Origin: Hydractinia symbiolongicarpus
Lineage: Eukaryota; Cnidaria; Hydrozoa; Anthoathecata; Hydractiniidae
Length of the DNA: 64,000 nucleotides
Direction of reading: 5' to 3'
NCBI RefSeq assembly: GCF_029227915.1
Contig: NC_079882.1
Span: forward strand, 5,952,001 to 6,016,000
The notes beneath the pieces were generated by a model. That model did not search any database, was not told where the DNA came from, and saw only the letters and a list, made by a program, of their open reading frames with translations. Shown here piece after piece: positions 25,401-36,697 of this stretch. Position 1 is the first letter of the stretch; the number at the start of each line of letters is the position of its first letter. Both the position numbers and the translations under genes were made by a program.

Positions 25401-28166
25401 GGCATCCGCTAAAATTAACACCAAATATACTATACAAAATATACCTTTTCGGCTCGCTAAAAACAAAGCCGAAAAAAATCTTTTTTTTTTTGAATATTAT
25501 AGAATTTCTGCAGATTTCAGCCTCATCATTCTGCATTTTCACGAATTGTGTCTAACAAAAAAAATGCGTAGGTATTATCTCGAATTAAGGTGTCCCGAAA
25601 TATTTCGTGAGAATTATTTTTCGCAATATGGACAAAAAAAGCGCGAAAGTTTCGCAATAACCTAGCAAAAGTTATTTCCGACAAGGTATATAAAATTTCT
25701 TATTTTACCTGCTGAATCTTTTTATAGATTCTGCTGAAATTTACAATATAGACAGAAAAACTGTTATCGAGCTCAACAACTTGAGAAGAAACCATCAACT
25801 TGAAGAGCATAAGAAGCACGATACAAATAATGAAGAATACGTAAGCATATCTTTGTAATGGAATCACGTGGGCGTTTCCTTTGCTTTCCAAAAAATATGT
25901 ATGGAGTTTAATAAAGGTTGATTTCAGCAGGTTTATTCACACTAAAAAATAAACGAAAAACTTTCACCTTATAGCGAACCTATTCATTAAAAGTTTAATG
26001 TAATTAAGTGTATATAATTAAAAATTAATTTTGGGATGATCTAAAAGATAACTAAAAATTTATTTGCTCAAAATTAAACGTTTCTAAAAAATATCAAACA
26101 AGAAACATTTTGATGACCGAAATATGCACGACAAGCGAACTTGTAGATTTCGCCATGGGCTAACTAATCTATTTTAAATAACATTGAAAACTTTGACTAT
26201 TTTTTAGATCAAATTAGATGTTTTGGAGGATAAAGATGTTACAGATAAAGACATTCTCGATGAAATTGAAGAGAAGATGTTCAGAAAACAAGAAATCCAT
26301 TTAAATTCTGATACATATTACAAGAGAGGGTCAGGTAAAAATACCTTGGATATTTTTTTTGGTCAAGCATAAAGTTGTAGACGTTAAGTAAACACCGCGT
26401 GATTACAACTATCAATACATCTCTTTTAGGTAACTGTCCCACTGAAGAAATGTCTGAACTTCCGTCACGTCTCATCGATTGGTTTCATGTGCTTAAAACG
26501 ACTGAAAAAGAAGAAGAGATGAAGTTGGAGGGTATTGAGAAAGAACCCGTTTTAAAGGAGATGTCATTTCTCGATGCAAAATTGAAATCAATGTGTAAGT
26601 CGTATAATGTCAACAACCTTGGTAAAATGTTGAAGATTTTATTTTTAGTTACATTCCATCACACTCCCCAAAATATTTTTTTAAGAGAAGGCTGTTCATT
26701 AAGGCGTTCTTGACAGCAGCACGTTATGTTTAGGAAACTCTGTGAGAGAAAAAATATTGAGTATATCATGAAGATTATAGGATTCCAATACCTATTAAGA
26801 TACCCATTCCGATTTCTACAAAAATGACGAAGAAACCTGTGTACAATCGAAGCATTTTTTGTTAAATTTTCTTTCTGATTTAAAACATAAAAACAATTGT
26901 GTGGATAGAGTTTTTTTGATGTGTGTGTAACTCATTTTTTGTGCGTAAAATTGGATGGAATTGTGACGAAAAGGTCTAAACATCATACAAAATGGTTATA
27001 GTAACTAATGAGGAAACGTTCTATTGTTTAGATTCTGTGTTGGCTTGCAAGGCGCAAGATGATAAAGATTTGGAAAAACAAGTTTGTTTGACACCTGTTA
27101 AGTGGATGTTTCATCATTTGGACACGAACAAGGATGATGCGCTGAGTGCTGTTGAGTTGTACGAGATTGAGCAAATTAACAACGAGCATTGCATCAAACC
27201 CTTCCTTCGTGATTGCGACACAAATCAAGATGGAAAGGTGGTGTTGAAAGAATTCTGTCAATGTTTATGCTTGAGTACGTTCGCTTTTTTGTTTTTTCGC
27301 TGTCGCTGTCCTTTTTGGGATTTCATTTCTACCCCCTACTAGATTCAATTGGTAATGTTCTCTGCGTAGGAGTGTGTTTATAAATAAAAAAATTGTGTCT
27401 AAACATTGCGATTTTGATCAAACCAGATAAATCCACGGATTCGCCCGTTCTTCATATGACGCTTTTCGTGTGTCAGTAGCACGGCGATAATCGTGTAGAG
27501 ACAGAATACGGAAATGCGGCAAGCCTTGATAGGATATTTCAGAATGGAAAACTTACTTTTTAGCTGAAAAAATTCCCAATTCATAACGATTACTATAACT
27601 ATTTTTCTAGCTCCACCATGTACGAAAATCATGCAAGCAGTACCAACAATTTTGTTGAGAGGAGAACCTAAACCAATGCCTGGTCTGTTTACGCCGAAAT
27701 GCGACGAAGATGGGTTTTTTATGCCGAAACAGTGCAACAAAAAACGAGGCGATTGTTGGTGTGTCGATAGAAATGGAGCTGAGATCGATGGAACACGTTC
27801 AACTGAAGAGATTGATTGTGGTATGTATCTTATTAAAAAACAAAACAAAGAAAGCTTCTCTTATGATTATGGTTCTTTGAAGGCGTGTTTTTTAAAGGGC
27901 GTTAATCCGTGCGCCTGTCATAAGTCATGTACAGTCTTACATATTTACGCAGTGTTTTCTGTCTCTTACACAGAAAGAATGAGTGCCACAAGAAAACCGT
28001 AAGAAACGTAAAGAGGATTGGAGACTAACATAAGTGAATATAAAAACCATAGATTACATTAATAAACTTTTTTTTAGATGTGAACACAAAAAGTCTTAAA
28101 AAAGGGACAAAGACAATCCCGTTGGACCCATATAAAGAAAATGCTTCTAATAAGATCTTGGAGTGA
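22472..28166 (+). CDS. SPOCK: Testican-type (SPOCK) secreted Kazal/SPARC-EF/thyroglobulin protein
   Basis: Eight exons: 22472-22531, 23968-24112, 25728-25840, 26208-26334, 26430-26594, 27032-27274, 27611-27820, 28078-28166; all junctions are GT-AG and phase-consistent, giving 383 residues. Exon 1 is a signal peptide (MLRVVTVLVLVFSITTA). Exon 2 is a Kazal/follistatin-like domain (PVCGKDGNTYTSYCRL). Exons 5-6 form the SPARC extracellular calcium-binding domain (ELPSRLIDWF, VKWMFHHLDTNKDD) with two canonical EF loops, DTNKDDALSAVE and DTNQDGKVVLKE. Exon 7 is a thyroglobulin type-1 domain with the CWCV motif. This domain order is that of testicans, extracellular proteoglycan-type proteins of the SPARC family. 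The C-terminus is short and basic, without the acidic glycosaminoglycan-bearing tail of vertebrate testicans. Which vertebrate paralogue it matches cannot be told. Confidence 0.93.
23561..23759 (-). CDS. FUT10: Candidate alternative first exon (1c) of the FUT10-like gene
   Basis: Minus-strand frame from ATG at 23759 encodes a basic N-terminus (RISLQKKNCKQVK), one hydrophobic span (LLLFLIFSFVVFTTVSYF), an N-glycosylation-like site and a short charged stem, ending at AAAAG|GTGTTT in phase 1. That phase would join the exon at 18749 in frame, for a 479-residue protein. It lies in intron 1 of the opposite-strand testican gene. The donor is weaker than those of exons 1a and 1b, and nothing else proves linkage, so it is held with modest confidence. 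Confidence 0.4.
26129..26168 (+). mobile_element. Degenerate Helitron-type 3' end
   Basis: GACAAGCGAACTTGTAGATT followed by CCATGGGCTAACTAATC follows, with substitutions, the 3' end of the element at 58760-58931. It lies in intron 3 of the testican gene. No 5' end is visible. Confidence 0.4.
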
Positions 28167-29470
28167 GTTACCATGGCAACAGTATATATATTTAACAGAG
28201 TGGATATTTACCTTAGTGACGTCATCTCAATATGTGGATTCGTGTATTATTGAAATAACTTTGCAGGTTTATATTCAGTGGTGCTGTAATCTCTTGCAAA
28301 AATTCGATATGAATTTTATATCACATATTTTTTACGCAAAATTTTTTGTAACATTTTTGTAATGATGATATATTTTTGTTCTAAAATATATGCTTTTTTA
28401 ATATTTTTTTTCTTTAAAAACAACAACTTTTTCACCCATTTATGGTTTCATTCTCATTAAACTACGGCTAAAGAGGTTTTTTTATATGTAAAAAAATATG
28501 GGCTGAAGAAAACTCGACCCGTTTGTGGAGCATTTTGTCTATGGTTTTATGAGACGAACCCTATGGTCGGTTCCTGAAAGCATGGTAATTATATCACGGC
28601 TTGAATAAACTCATACTCAGGCCATTTTTTAGTTTCAATCTGTACAGTAATTTTTTCTAATCACTACTTGTAACTTACCGCCTAATTAATACGTTTAAGT
28701 GATTTATTACATCCTCCCTAAAAGAATGAGACAAAGTGTACACTTGCAAAACTCCTTAATAGCGTTTTCCTTATTATGTTTTTACAACAGCAATATATAA
28801 ATGGTTACCAGCCTCTTTCTAGCTCTCTTACTTGTCGTTTATCAGTAATGTTTCCTGGTACGATAATTTATAGTAGGATGTAGCGGTGTCGGTTGAAGGA
28901 GATATTAGAATTGGTGATGCAGTAACATTTACCCATAGAATCGTGGACACCGAAAAGGAATGTGATTATTATTGTACCTGGATATTCTTAGTTGGAAAAG
29001 TTTTTCTGTCATTGGCCCCTTCAGACTATCTAATAATATTATGGGCGGATCAACATCCAAGCGCTTGCAGGCACACAATTTTTTTCATAATCAATAAAAA
29101 TTCAGAACGCGCTACCATCATTAATAGGGAGCAGCCTTGGAAAGAGGTTAGAAAAAGTTAGTTATACAGATACGTTTGTCACACCTCACAATGCTACATG
29201 GTTTTTGTAAAAACTGCGTGTTTTATTTATCTCGAGTTTTTATAAGAATGTTTTGTTTATATTTATATGTATATATAATGGAGATTTACCGGCAAACACT
29301 AACTAATTTTATAAACCATTACACAAAGGACAGAGACATCCGTGTGGAAGGATACAAAAACATTAAAAGTTGACATGTCCATCGTATCCTACATTAAGAT
29401 ATACACATCCGTAATAGTATTTGCTAATTCAAAGAATACTCTATGTTCAATGTTCGAGAACCCCGTAGAC
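28167..29470. other. 3' flank of testican, no gene seen
   Basis: Apart from a candidate polyadenylation signal, no coding sequence, RNA or mobile element is recognisable. An open frame at 28886-29161 has no domain and atypical composition. Confidence 0.4.
28604..28609 (+). terminator. Possible polyadenylation signal of the testican gene
   Basis: AATAAA about 440 nt after the testican stop codon. Such hexamers are common in AT-rich DNA, so this is only a candidate. Confidence 0.35.
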
Positions 29471-29473
29471 GAT

Positions 29474-29826
29474 CTAAATAATGAAAACAAAAACCTTCAT
29501 TCTTATAAAACTGTTGTCCCTCTTTTCAGCTATTATTTCTGAAGTTGAATTTCTACTTGAATTTCCACTACCAATGCCATTGTCACGAATACTATTGGCA
29601 TGAATGATCTTTCTTCCACATTTCTTACTCCTCGCCATATGTTGTTTTCTTTTCTTTTTATCCTCATTTCTTTTGAAGCATTGAGTGATTTTTTCTCTTC
29701 GAACGTTTAGCTTAAAACCTTGTACATGAAAGAATGCTCGTTGAAGAGTGGTTGTGACTGATGTTTGCACTGCGATGTTGCGCCTTTCACCTGTTACCTT
29801 ACATCTTCCGCTGACATACTTGCTAA
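29474..29826 (-). pseudogene. Unrecognised coding-like remnant
   Basis: A minus-strand frame is open for about 110 codons with lysine/arginine-rich, non-low-complexity protein (for example RRNIAVQTSVTTTLQRAFFH and KRKQHMARSKKCGRK), and no convincing ATG near its start. A second protein-like stretch on the same strand lies at about 30140-30262. I recognise no family. Possible explanations are a decayed transposase fragment in this transposon-rich interval or one exon of an unknown gene. Confidence 0.2.
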
Positions 29827-29935
29827 GTAGAATTAAAGTATAATAGGAACAACGGTGCGAATGTGAGACATATTAGTATAAGTAAGCCTGGACTTTAAGG
29901 TGTGGCAAGGAGGTAGTATCCTCGCCTCGTCTACA

Positions 29936-30012
29936 TCGTATCGATAGAGCAGTCGGTAGAGCATTCGCCTAACAAGGGAGATGTCGTGGGTCGGTTCAAG
30001 TTTCACTCCATC
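29936..30012 (+). repeat. tRNA-derived SINE-like sequence (tRNA-Val-like head)
   Basis: The segment contains an A-box-like GAGCAGTCGGTAGAGC, an anticodon-arm-like TTCGCCTAACAAGGGAG (an AAC anticodon would mean valine) and a B-box-like GGTTCAAGTTTCAC at tRNA-like spacing. Stem pairing is imperfect in the D and anticodon arms, so a working tRNA is unlikely. It is most likely a SINE head or tRNA pseudogene. Confidence 0.45.
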
Positions 30013-30432
30013 ATCTTTGTAGCACTTGAAATTTGAAGTACTTAGCACACTAATTTTGAGGTAAAATAAAAAAGAAAAGCTCTACTTATGCTAATACAAT
30101 TGAAGCAATAACGCGATTCTCATTACATCGCAGAGTGAAGAATCCACTATTCTTGCAGGAAACTACATTTCTTACTTCGAAATCTACCTGCACACATTTG
30201 GTCGGGCTTTTTTTCTACTGTTGACGTCTTCGTCTTTTCAATTGTTTTTACACTTCCAACGTCACCTTTTTCATGCATTAGTTAGTGTGTCAAGTACTTC
30301 GAATTTCGTATTCTAATTCCAAGGCCACCCAAGACAGCAGCGTTATTTCATTGTCCTTGTTCAGATGATCACCAGCAGTGATGATCGGAATGTGGTGATG
30401 TATGATAATTTTTTTAAAAGGTTGTAAATAAT

Positions 30433-30520
30433 ACAGTCGCTCGTTATCTCGACCTTCCACGGGACTGGTAAAAAAGGTCGAGACAACGGGTAGTCGAGAT
30501 AACAACGAGTGCCGACTTTA
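30433..30520. mobile_element. pogo/Tigger-like terminal remnant
   Basis: CGCTCGTTATCTCGACC is followed about 50 bp later by its inverted form GTCGAGATAACAACGAG. Paired blocks of this kind are typical of Tigger/pogo element ends. No second terminus is seen, so this is a remnant or a very short derivative. Confidence 0.5.
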
Positions 30521-30748
30521 CATATCAGTATTAGGTATTGCTCTAATGAAATACGATAACCGGTGGCGCTATCTACTAACAAAATATGAGTACTGTTTTT
30601 GGTTATGTTGCAGTCATTGAGAAAATTCTTCAAGTTGGTTGTCAACTATGCTTATACAATATTCCACTTTGTGCTTTTTTACCTCTGAAATGATTTACCG
30701 TTTTTTTTCTCTCTAAAATCTTGACTAAAAATATGTTTGTTTTTACTA

Positions 30749-31645
30749 CAGTGGAATCCCTCTAAAGCGGACACCATTGGTGCAAAAAAAAGTGTCCGCT
30801 TTAGAGGGATGTCCGCTTTATAGGAAGTTGACCAAAAAATTAGTTTTAGACCTAATTTTGACCAAAAAAGCTTTTTTTGTAGTACTGGCGGGTATCATGG
30901 GGTGACTTGCAACACTAGGGTAGACGGCAACATCAATAGATTTAGCTTATCGAGCAAAGAACCCAAGTTGGCTGTGTAAAGTAAGTTTAGCAGCTCAAAT
31001 TTGTCGGTGTTGCAACCAACCTTTAAGTGTTGCTAAGGTTATAAACTAAGAAACCAAGTTATATTACGAAGATATATTTCATTTATCTTATAGGTCTTTC
31101 AATACACGTTTTTCTCCCTATTTGAAATAATCTTTGATTGAGGATTGTTTTCTATTTTGAAGCTGAAGTTCCTCAATCTTTTTCGTAATGGTTGACAACA
31201 TTTCTTGGCATGTATCATCAAAAATAGTAGATCGCTTAACGAGTGAACCGTGGTGCTGGCTACGGACTAGAAATTCCTGCCCAGTACCAATTAATTGGTG
31301 TTGAAAAGGCAGTTGAGTGGGCCGAGAAAAATATAAGGAAAGTGTTGGACTCGGTAAATAACAAAACTCAAAGATGTACTAAGTAAAATGGTTTAAATTT
31401 TAAGAAAAAGTGACATTTCATCTCGTTATTTTTCCATTGTCCGCTTTATAGGGAGTGTTTATAAGGGAAACTGTCATTTGGTGCAAAGATTTTTGTCCGC
31501 TTTATAGAGTGTCCGCTTTATAATCGTCCGCTTTATAGAGATTTTTTTATGAGAGTTTGACCTAAATTCTGCTGGTGCAAAAATTTTTGTCCGCTTTAGA
31601 GGGCTGTCCGCTTTATAGGGTGTCCGCTTTAGGGGGATTCCACTG
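30749..31645. mobile_element. Deleted pogo/Tigger-like transposon, 897 bp
   Basis: The ends are CAGTGGAATCCCTCTAAAGC (left) and the reverse complement CAGTGGAATCCCCCTAAAGC (right), and both continue GGACACC. TA flanks each end (30747-30748, 31646-31647), as expected for pogo. The phrase GTCCGCTTTATAG or GTCCGCTTTAGAG recurs near both ends. On the minus strand, about 31240 down to a stop at 31118-31120, a frame ending QNRKQSSIKDYFK resembles the C-terminus of Tigger transposases. Most of the transposase is missing, so the element is non-autonomous. Confidence 0.8.
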
Positions 31646-31656
31646 TATTCCCCATA

Positions 31657-31898
31657 TCTCTATTATAATACTCGCTGTCTGTCTGAGCCAATGTAAAAAC
31701 CGGGGGTTTTGGAATAAAAAACGCCGTTATAAATGGAACCTACAATAATAGAAAATGACCCCCTGTCTAAGTAAATTTCGTTACTATATATAAACACACA
31801 AGCGGCCAGGATGCACGAAATTCGAGAAATATGTACGACCTTGGTGGAAAAGTACGACTGGCGATTTGCCGTGAAATTTTCCACGGACTAACTTCTAT
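31657..31898 (+). mobile_element. Decayed short Helitron-like element
   Basis: It starts TCTCTATTATAATACTCGCT after an A and ends with the hairpin CCGTGAAATTTTCCACGG and then ACTAACTTCTAT. It follows the plan of the better preserved copy at 58760-58931, but the terminal CTAG has become CTAT. It sits 11 bp from the Tigger-like element. Confidence 0.6.
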
Positions 31899-32183
31899 TT
31901 CTTTCTATATCTCAAACAAATATACAGAATATTTGTTTGTTGTTTGAGATGTAAAAAAATATATAGCAAAACAGCCTAAACCGTGCACCGGTGGTGAAGA
32001 GATAAACAGACCTTTGGACGAGATTAGTCCCTTCAGGTTCAAGCAGAGGGACAGTTTTCCGCCCTTCCTAAAAGTGATCTCTGCCAAGTGGTCATCATGA
32101 ATTGTCTCGATTATTATTTGATTTGATGGGGCTGACTGCCTTTAAAATATTTGAATAACTGATGAATTCATAAACATAAAAAA

Positions 32184-32812
32184 ATGGAGAAAGGAAGCCG
32201 CTCTGTTTCTTTGGACAAAAACCATGGATTTATGAAGTTTATAATAAAAAATCAGATTGATAGAGATATTTTTGACAAGGAACAAAGACAAAAGGAGCAG
32301 TTGAAATGTACTGAACATAAGGAAGATTCACTTGCCACCAAAGAAGAACTAACTGTCGAAGTTCTAAAAAAGTTTTCACAAATGTCGTCAACAGATGTCA
32401 AAGGTATGACAGCTGGCTAAAGATAATTAGCTCATGTTAATTACAGATTTCATTAGGTTTCTAGCTGGTGGGATGAACAGTACTAAAGGTACGGCTAAAC
32501 CTAAAGAACAACCTATTAATTGATTAATTTAACATGTTGCTGGTAGCTATGTATGAATTGTCTGATGTAGTTAGCTAGCTAGATACCTCTGCGCCATTCT
32601 GCCTGTACTATATGTACAAAAATTTCATTAAAGCTAAAGTAGAAAGACCCTTGAAGCATATCACAAACACTGGAATAAGAAATCTGACATTGCTATTTTT
32701 TTCCAACTAAACTTTACCATTTACCACCTGCTAAAAACATATTCATCGTAGCATTTGCAACACATTCATCGTAACATTTGCTTTGATTGCTAGCTGCAAT
32801 GCTTTGACAAAC

Positions 32813-32850
<38 letters not shown>

Positions 32851-35800
32851 TTTAAAGTGGCTAGCCCAGAAAATCACAAAAACCTATAGTTAGTGGATTG
32901 TTTCCACTGGGGGCCACTAGAACAAAAAAGAAACAAAAAATGATAAACCTTAGACTGCCTCAGCTCAATCAAACATAGCAACATTTATAATCTGTGAAAA
33001 TTGAAAAGAAAAAGAATAAAAAACAAAAATTAAAAAATTAAAAAGTGATCTCCATTAGAATTTGCCAAATACATTAGAGATGGAAGTCTTAAACGAAAGC
33101 AGACTTCCATCACAGGTCACTTGGTCTGGAAGATTATTCCACACTTTTGCAGCTCTAAATTGGAAGGCTTTTTTGCCAAATTCCGTGTTGACCAAGGGAA
33201 GTGTGAACCTGTTTTTTGAAGCTCCTCTTGTTTGATGATTATGACAGTTTTTGTCAAAAGGAATTTTGAGCGCATGTAATCAGGAGCAATGTGATTCATG
33301 GATTTGAAAACTAATATAGCATCGTTTTTGATGAGTAAATTATTCATTGAATATTCCCTCTCTTTCCCAAGAAAGGTACGGACACATTTTAATCGTTTTT
33401 CTAGTTTTCCCAATCTACCTTGGGTGGCACAAGCCCATGCCGAGGAGCAGTAGTTGAAATATGGCATGACAAGTGCATTAATTAAAAGGTTTTTTGTGTG
33501 AGGTGTTAAACAGGATGCAATGGTTCTAATTTTAGAATATTTAATTAGTATTTTTCTATTTATGTCATTAATGTGCTTTTCCCATTGCATTTTTTGATCA
33601 AATGTTACCCCAAGATATTTAACTTTTTCGCTCCTCTTCAAAGGAATACCCATATAGTTGATAGTTTTGTTCTCAACTTTTTTTAACTGGCTGTGGTTGC
33701 CGAAAAAGATTGTTTCAGTTTTGTCCGTATTAATAGTCATTTTGTTATTATTCAGCCAGAGGTCGACTTGCGAAAGTTCTAACTCGACCTGGGAGACAAG
33801 GGTATCCAAGTTTTTATGAGACGAAATAATTATTGTATCATCCGCATATAGATGGTGGTAGTTTGAATTGATGACAGATTTTAAGTCATCAATATACAAA
33901 AGAAAGAGCAGGGGCCCCAACACAGATCCCTGCGGCACCCCAAAAGCGTCTTCATGAAGCAGATCTGATCCTGTGTCGTTTACAAGAGTCAGCTGCATTC
34001 GGTCCGTTAAGTAGGACTCGAACCAGTCAAAGGCAGCATCTCTGATGCCAAAACACCATAGTTTTTTTAACAAAATTTTATGATCAACAGTGTCAAAAGC
34101 TTTTTTAAGGTCAATGAGCACAGCACAAACAAAGTTATGTTGGTCGAGCTCAGTAAGAATAAAATCAGAGACATCGACTACTGCAGTTTCTGTGGAAAAG
34201 AGTTTTCGAAATCCAGACTGTCTGTCATTCAGGAAGTTGTGCTCAGAAATAAAATGAGACATTTGCTCATGCACTAACTTTTCAAAAATTTTCATAGGAA
34301 TTGGCAAAATGGAGATAGGCCGATAATTAGTAGGATCTGTTTTATTGCCACTTTTAAAAATAGGCGAGACCCTTTTAGTCTTCCAACATTTAGGTACATA
34401 ACCAGTAAATAAAGATTTGTTGAAAAGACTTGAAAACAATACATGTCTTCATTCTTTTAACGCCTGACAGTAGTAGCAATGTAGCATCCTAACAATTGTG
34501 ACATTGTAGCAATTGTAGGAAATGATATGTTGAATAATTTTTACTGGTGGTATAGTAAAAGTGCCCCTTTAACATTATACAAAGGACAGTAATTGGTACA
34601 CTTTTATCCAGTAATATTGTTAAAAATTTCAATTGGAACTTCTATTTCTCCCTTTTAAATTCGAATTATACAACTTCCATAATATGCAATACAGTTTTAT
34701 ACTGTATTTATTTGTAAATATCAAGTGCTGCATTTTTAAACAAAAAGAATGGTGTGGAGTTTTATAAGTAATTTTGACAGCCATTATATTTATTATTGAT
34801 ACAAAATTAATTGTTAAAAACTGTTCTTAAAAGTGACTGCCCTTAATTAGGCTTCTCACCAAGGTTTTTAAAGTAGTCATAATGTAAACAGTTAAACTTC
34901 ATTATAACTTTCTGCACCTAAAAATCAGACCAGTTTCCCCCAAAAAATTAAGGTCTCGTATCCCTTTAGGTAAACTGACATTATATGTATGCTTTTTTCT
35001 GCAAAAGCTTAAGTCAGTTTCTGCTGATATATTGGAATATGCTTGTTGTTACAAGCAGTTTGCAGTATATATATATACATTATTGAAAACTGTAAAAATA
35101 TACTTCCAAAGGGTTGTGGAATTAAATTTTTGAGTGGCCACCCTGTTAAACCTGAAATCGTTGCTAATATTCAGTTGGCTGAATATTTTTCATTTTAGGG
35201 TGTAGAGCTTGTATTTTCCGTGTAATATCTGAATGTCTAAATTAAATGATTTCGCATTTAGTAGTCAGGGAAATTCATACATTTGCTTCTTTTTACAAAC
35301 TTTTTTTGTAAATACTTGAGGCCCTTTTCTTTTGTAAGCAGTTTTTTCCCACATATCAATAAAACCAAAAATGCATTCTTATCTGGCTCAAAGCTGATTT
35401 TTCAACTTTTTTTTAAAAATGCATGATATACAATATATGAATAAATGATTTGTTTGCTTGTTTCAAAGATAATGCAATATATATACATGTTTCACAGTTA
35501 TTATGATATGTACTAATACACAAAGTAGTGGTTTCAAAAGACAATGCAGCTCAGCTATAAGAAAAATCTTAGAGGAGGCTACTGCCCTGAACCAACAGAA
35601 AAACAACAACAAACACATTTGCCAGCTAACAGCAGTGGGTATTTTTGGTAAAAAGGAAAGGTCGTTTTCAGTTTTAATAGTGTAGTTATGTCTTTTAAAT
35701 TGGTTTTAAGATGATTAGTACAGTGCAACTAGTTGTACAGATAACTTGAGTTGGATAAAATAAGGGTACTTCTGAGTTTCCAGATCCTAAACTTTCACAA

Positions 35801-36549
35801 AAAGACCCAAAATTCACGAAACATTCTGTGCAAATGAAAATTTGTGCTTTTACAGTTTGCTGTTGCATGCAAAAAAATTATCTTGACCCAAGCTTACTGT
35901 CCTGTTTTTACTTTCAACTTGGCAAAACCTCACTTAAAACTTATGGTTAGTAAATCAACCTATTTCCTTTTCGAGTTCTTAGGTTACTATATATCAGTCA
36001 TCTGCTTATAAAATTCTGCATGTGAACAAGGCACTATAATTCTTAGGTTATGTTGTCTTCTTGGATAAAGTGCCATACTTACAAAAGAGTTTTAAATGCA
36101 TTAGTTCATGCCTTTCAGACATTCTGTTGGGAAGCAGCTCACCAATGTAAACTGAAGAGGTTAACCTGGGTAAATCATTAGTTTTGAATGATAACAGGTA
36201 GTACCTAAACATGTTTTAACAATAATATATTTTTTTAGATGAACCATTATTTAATTTGGAATTCCTTACAAAACATGGAAATATTGTGCAAGTAAAGGTA
36301 AATCAGGTACGTAAGCTTTCTTCCTTCATTGTGTTTGAAATAAGTATATGGTGCTCTTTTAGGATTTTGCTCCTTGATTTGTTACTGTGTTTTTATTAAG
36401 ATGTAGAAAAACATTTATTTTAGAATGATTCGGCGCAAAGTGTTGTTGAAAATGTAACTGAAAAATATCATTTGGGAGATCAAGTTAAAGGTGCGTTGCT
36501 GCGAAGAGTTTCTGAAGAAATAAAAAAGCGAAGACCACAAGGAGAATGA
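32184..36549 (+). CDS. C2orf68: UPF0561 / C2orf68-type conserved protein, four exons
   Basis: Exons 32184-32403, 35498-35638, 36239-36306 and 36424-36549 join in phase (1, 1, 0) to give 184 residues. The N-terminal block NHGFMKFIIKNQIDRDIFDK matches the conserved NHGF..IRRNQI.RD.(Y/F)DK segment of vertebrate C2orf68. The C-terminal exons give PLFNLEFLTKHGNIVQVKV and the charged end ALLRRVSEEIKKR, matching the family's second conserved block. The middle exon is poorly conserved and lysine/asparagine-rich. No signal peptide, membrane span or catalytic motif is visible, and I know of no established function for the family. Intron 1 is long (3.1 kb) because it contains an antisense retrotransposon. 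Confidence 0.9.
32813..32848. repeat. (AAT)n microsatellite
   Basis: About twelve AAT units. On the minus strand this is the 3' tail of the non-LTR retrotransposon. Confidence 0.95.
33055..34439 (-). pseudogene. Reverse transcriptase fragment, frameshifted near its C-terminus
   Basis: The 440-codon frame at 33117-34439 shows RT motifs in order: NYRPISILP, LIDLKKAFDTVDH, GVPQGSVLGPLLFLLYIDDL and the catalytic YADDT, followed by the thumb region (VKYLGVTFD). After about 33285 similarity to this family continues in another reading frame, to a stop at 33055-33057 (for example FGKKAFQFRAAKVWNNLPD), so a small insertion or deletion near 33265-33290 has shifted the frame. With no endonuclease and a shifted end the copy is not autonomous. 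Confidence 0.85.
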
Positions 36550-36691
36550 ATTTTAATAGTATGGAATTTACTTTTGATGTGTGCATATTTTTCACACGAC
36601 CAACAGAAAGTTAACGCAAACGCTATAAAGCGAAGATATGGGGTTAGTAAGTTTTGCGGTAATAATTTTTTACCAAATATTTGCCCTGAAA

Positions 36692-36697
36692 AATAAA
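36692..36697 (+). terminator. Possible polyadenylation signal of the C2orf68-type gene
   Basis: AATAAA about 145 nt after the stop codon, a plausible distance for a short 3' UTR. Confidence 0.45.

Larger units (their letters stand above)
32813..34446 (-). mobile_element. 5'-truncated non-LTR retrotransposon (CR1/L2-like) with (ATT)n tail
   Basis: On the minus strand a reverse-transcriptase frame begins abruptly near 34446 and is followed by a short 3' region ending in a run of ATT units (AAT on the plus strand, 32813-32848). The endonuclease and ORF1 are absent, as usual for 5'-truncated insertions. The microsatellite tail and RT motifs suit the CR1/L2/Rex group of the jockey superfamily. 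The element lies antisense in intron 1 of the C2orf68-type gene. Confidence 0.88.

Noticed and set aside
25700-25891. Minus-strand frame with a hydrophobic span, resembling a fourth fucosyltransferase anchor exon
   Set aside because: It is exactly antisense to testican exon 3 (25728-25840), and its apparent donor is in phase 0, which would not join the exon at 18749 in frame.
27399-27848. 149-codon minus-strand frame with a hydrophobic segment
   Set aside because: It overlaps testican exon 7 in antisense and ends in what looks like a Helitron-end relic; no compatible donor in the needed phase.
33117-34439. Large reverse-transcriptase frame as a host gene or telomerase
   Set aside because: Motif order, neighbouring (ATT)n tail, missing N-terminal part and frameshift mark it as a truncated non-LTR retrotransposon.
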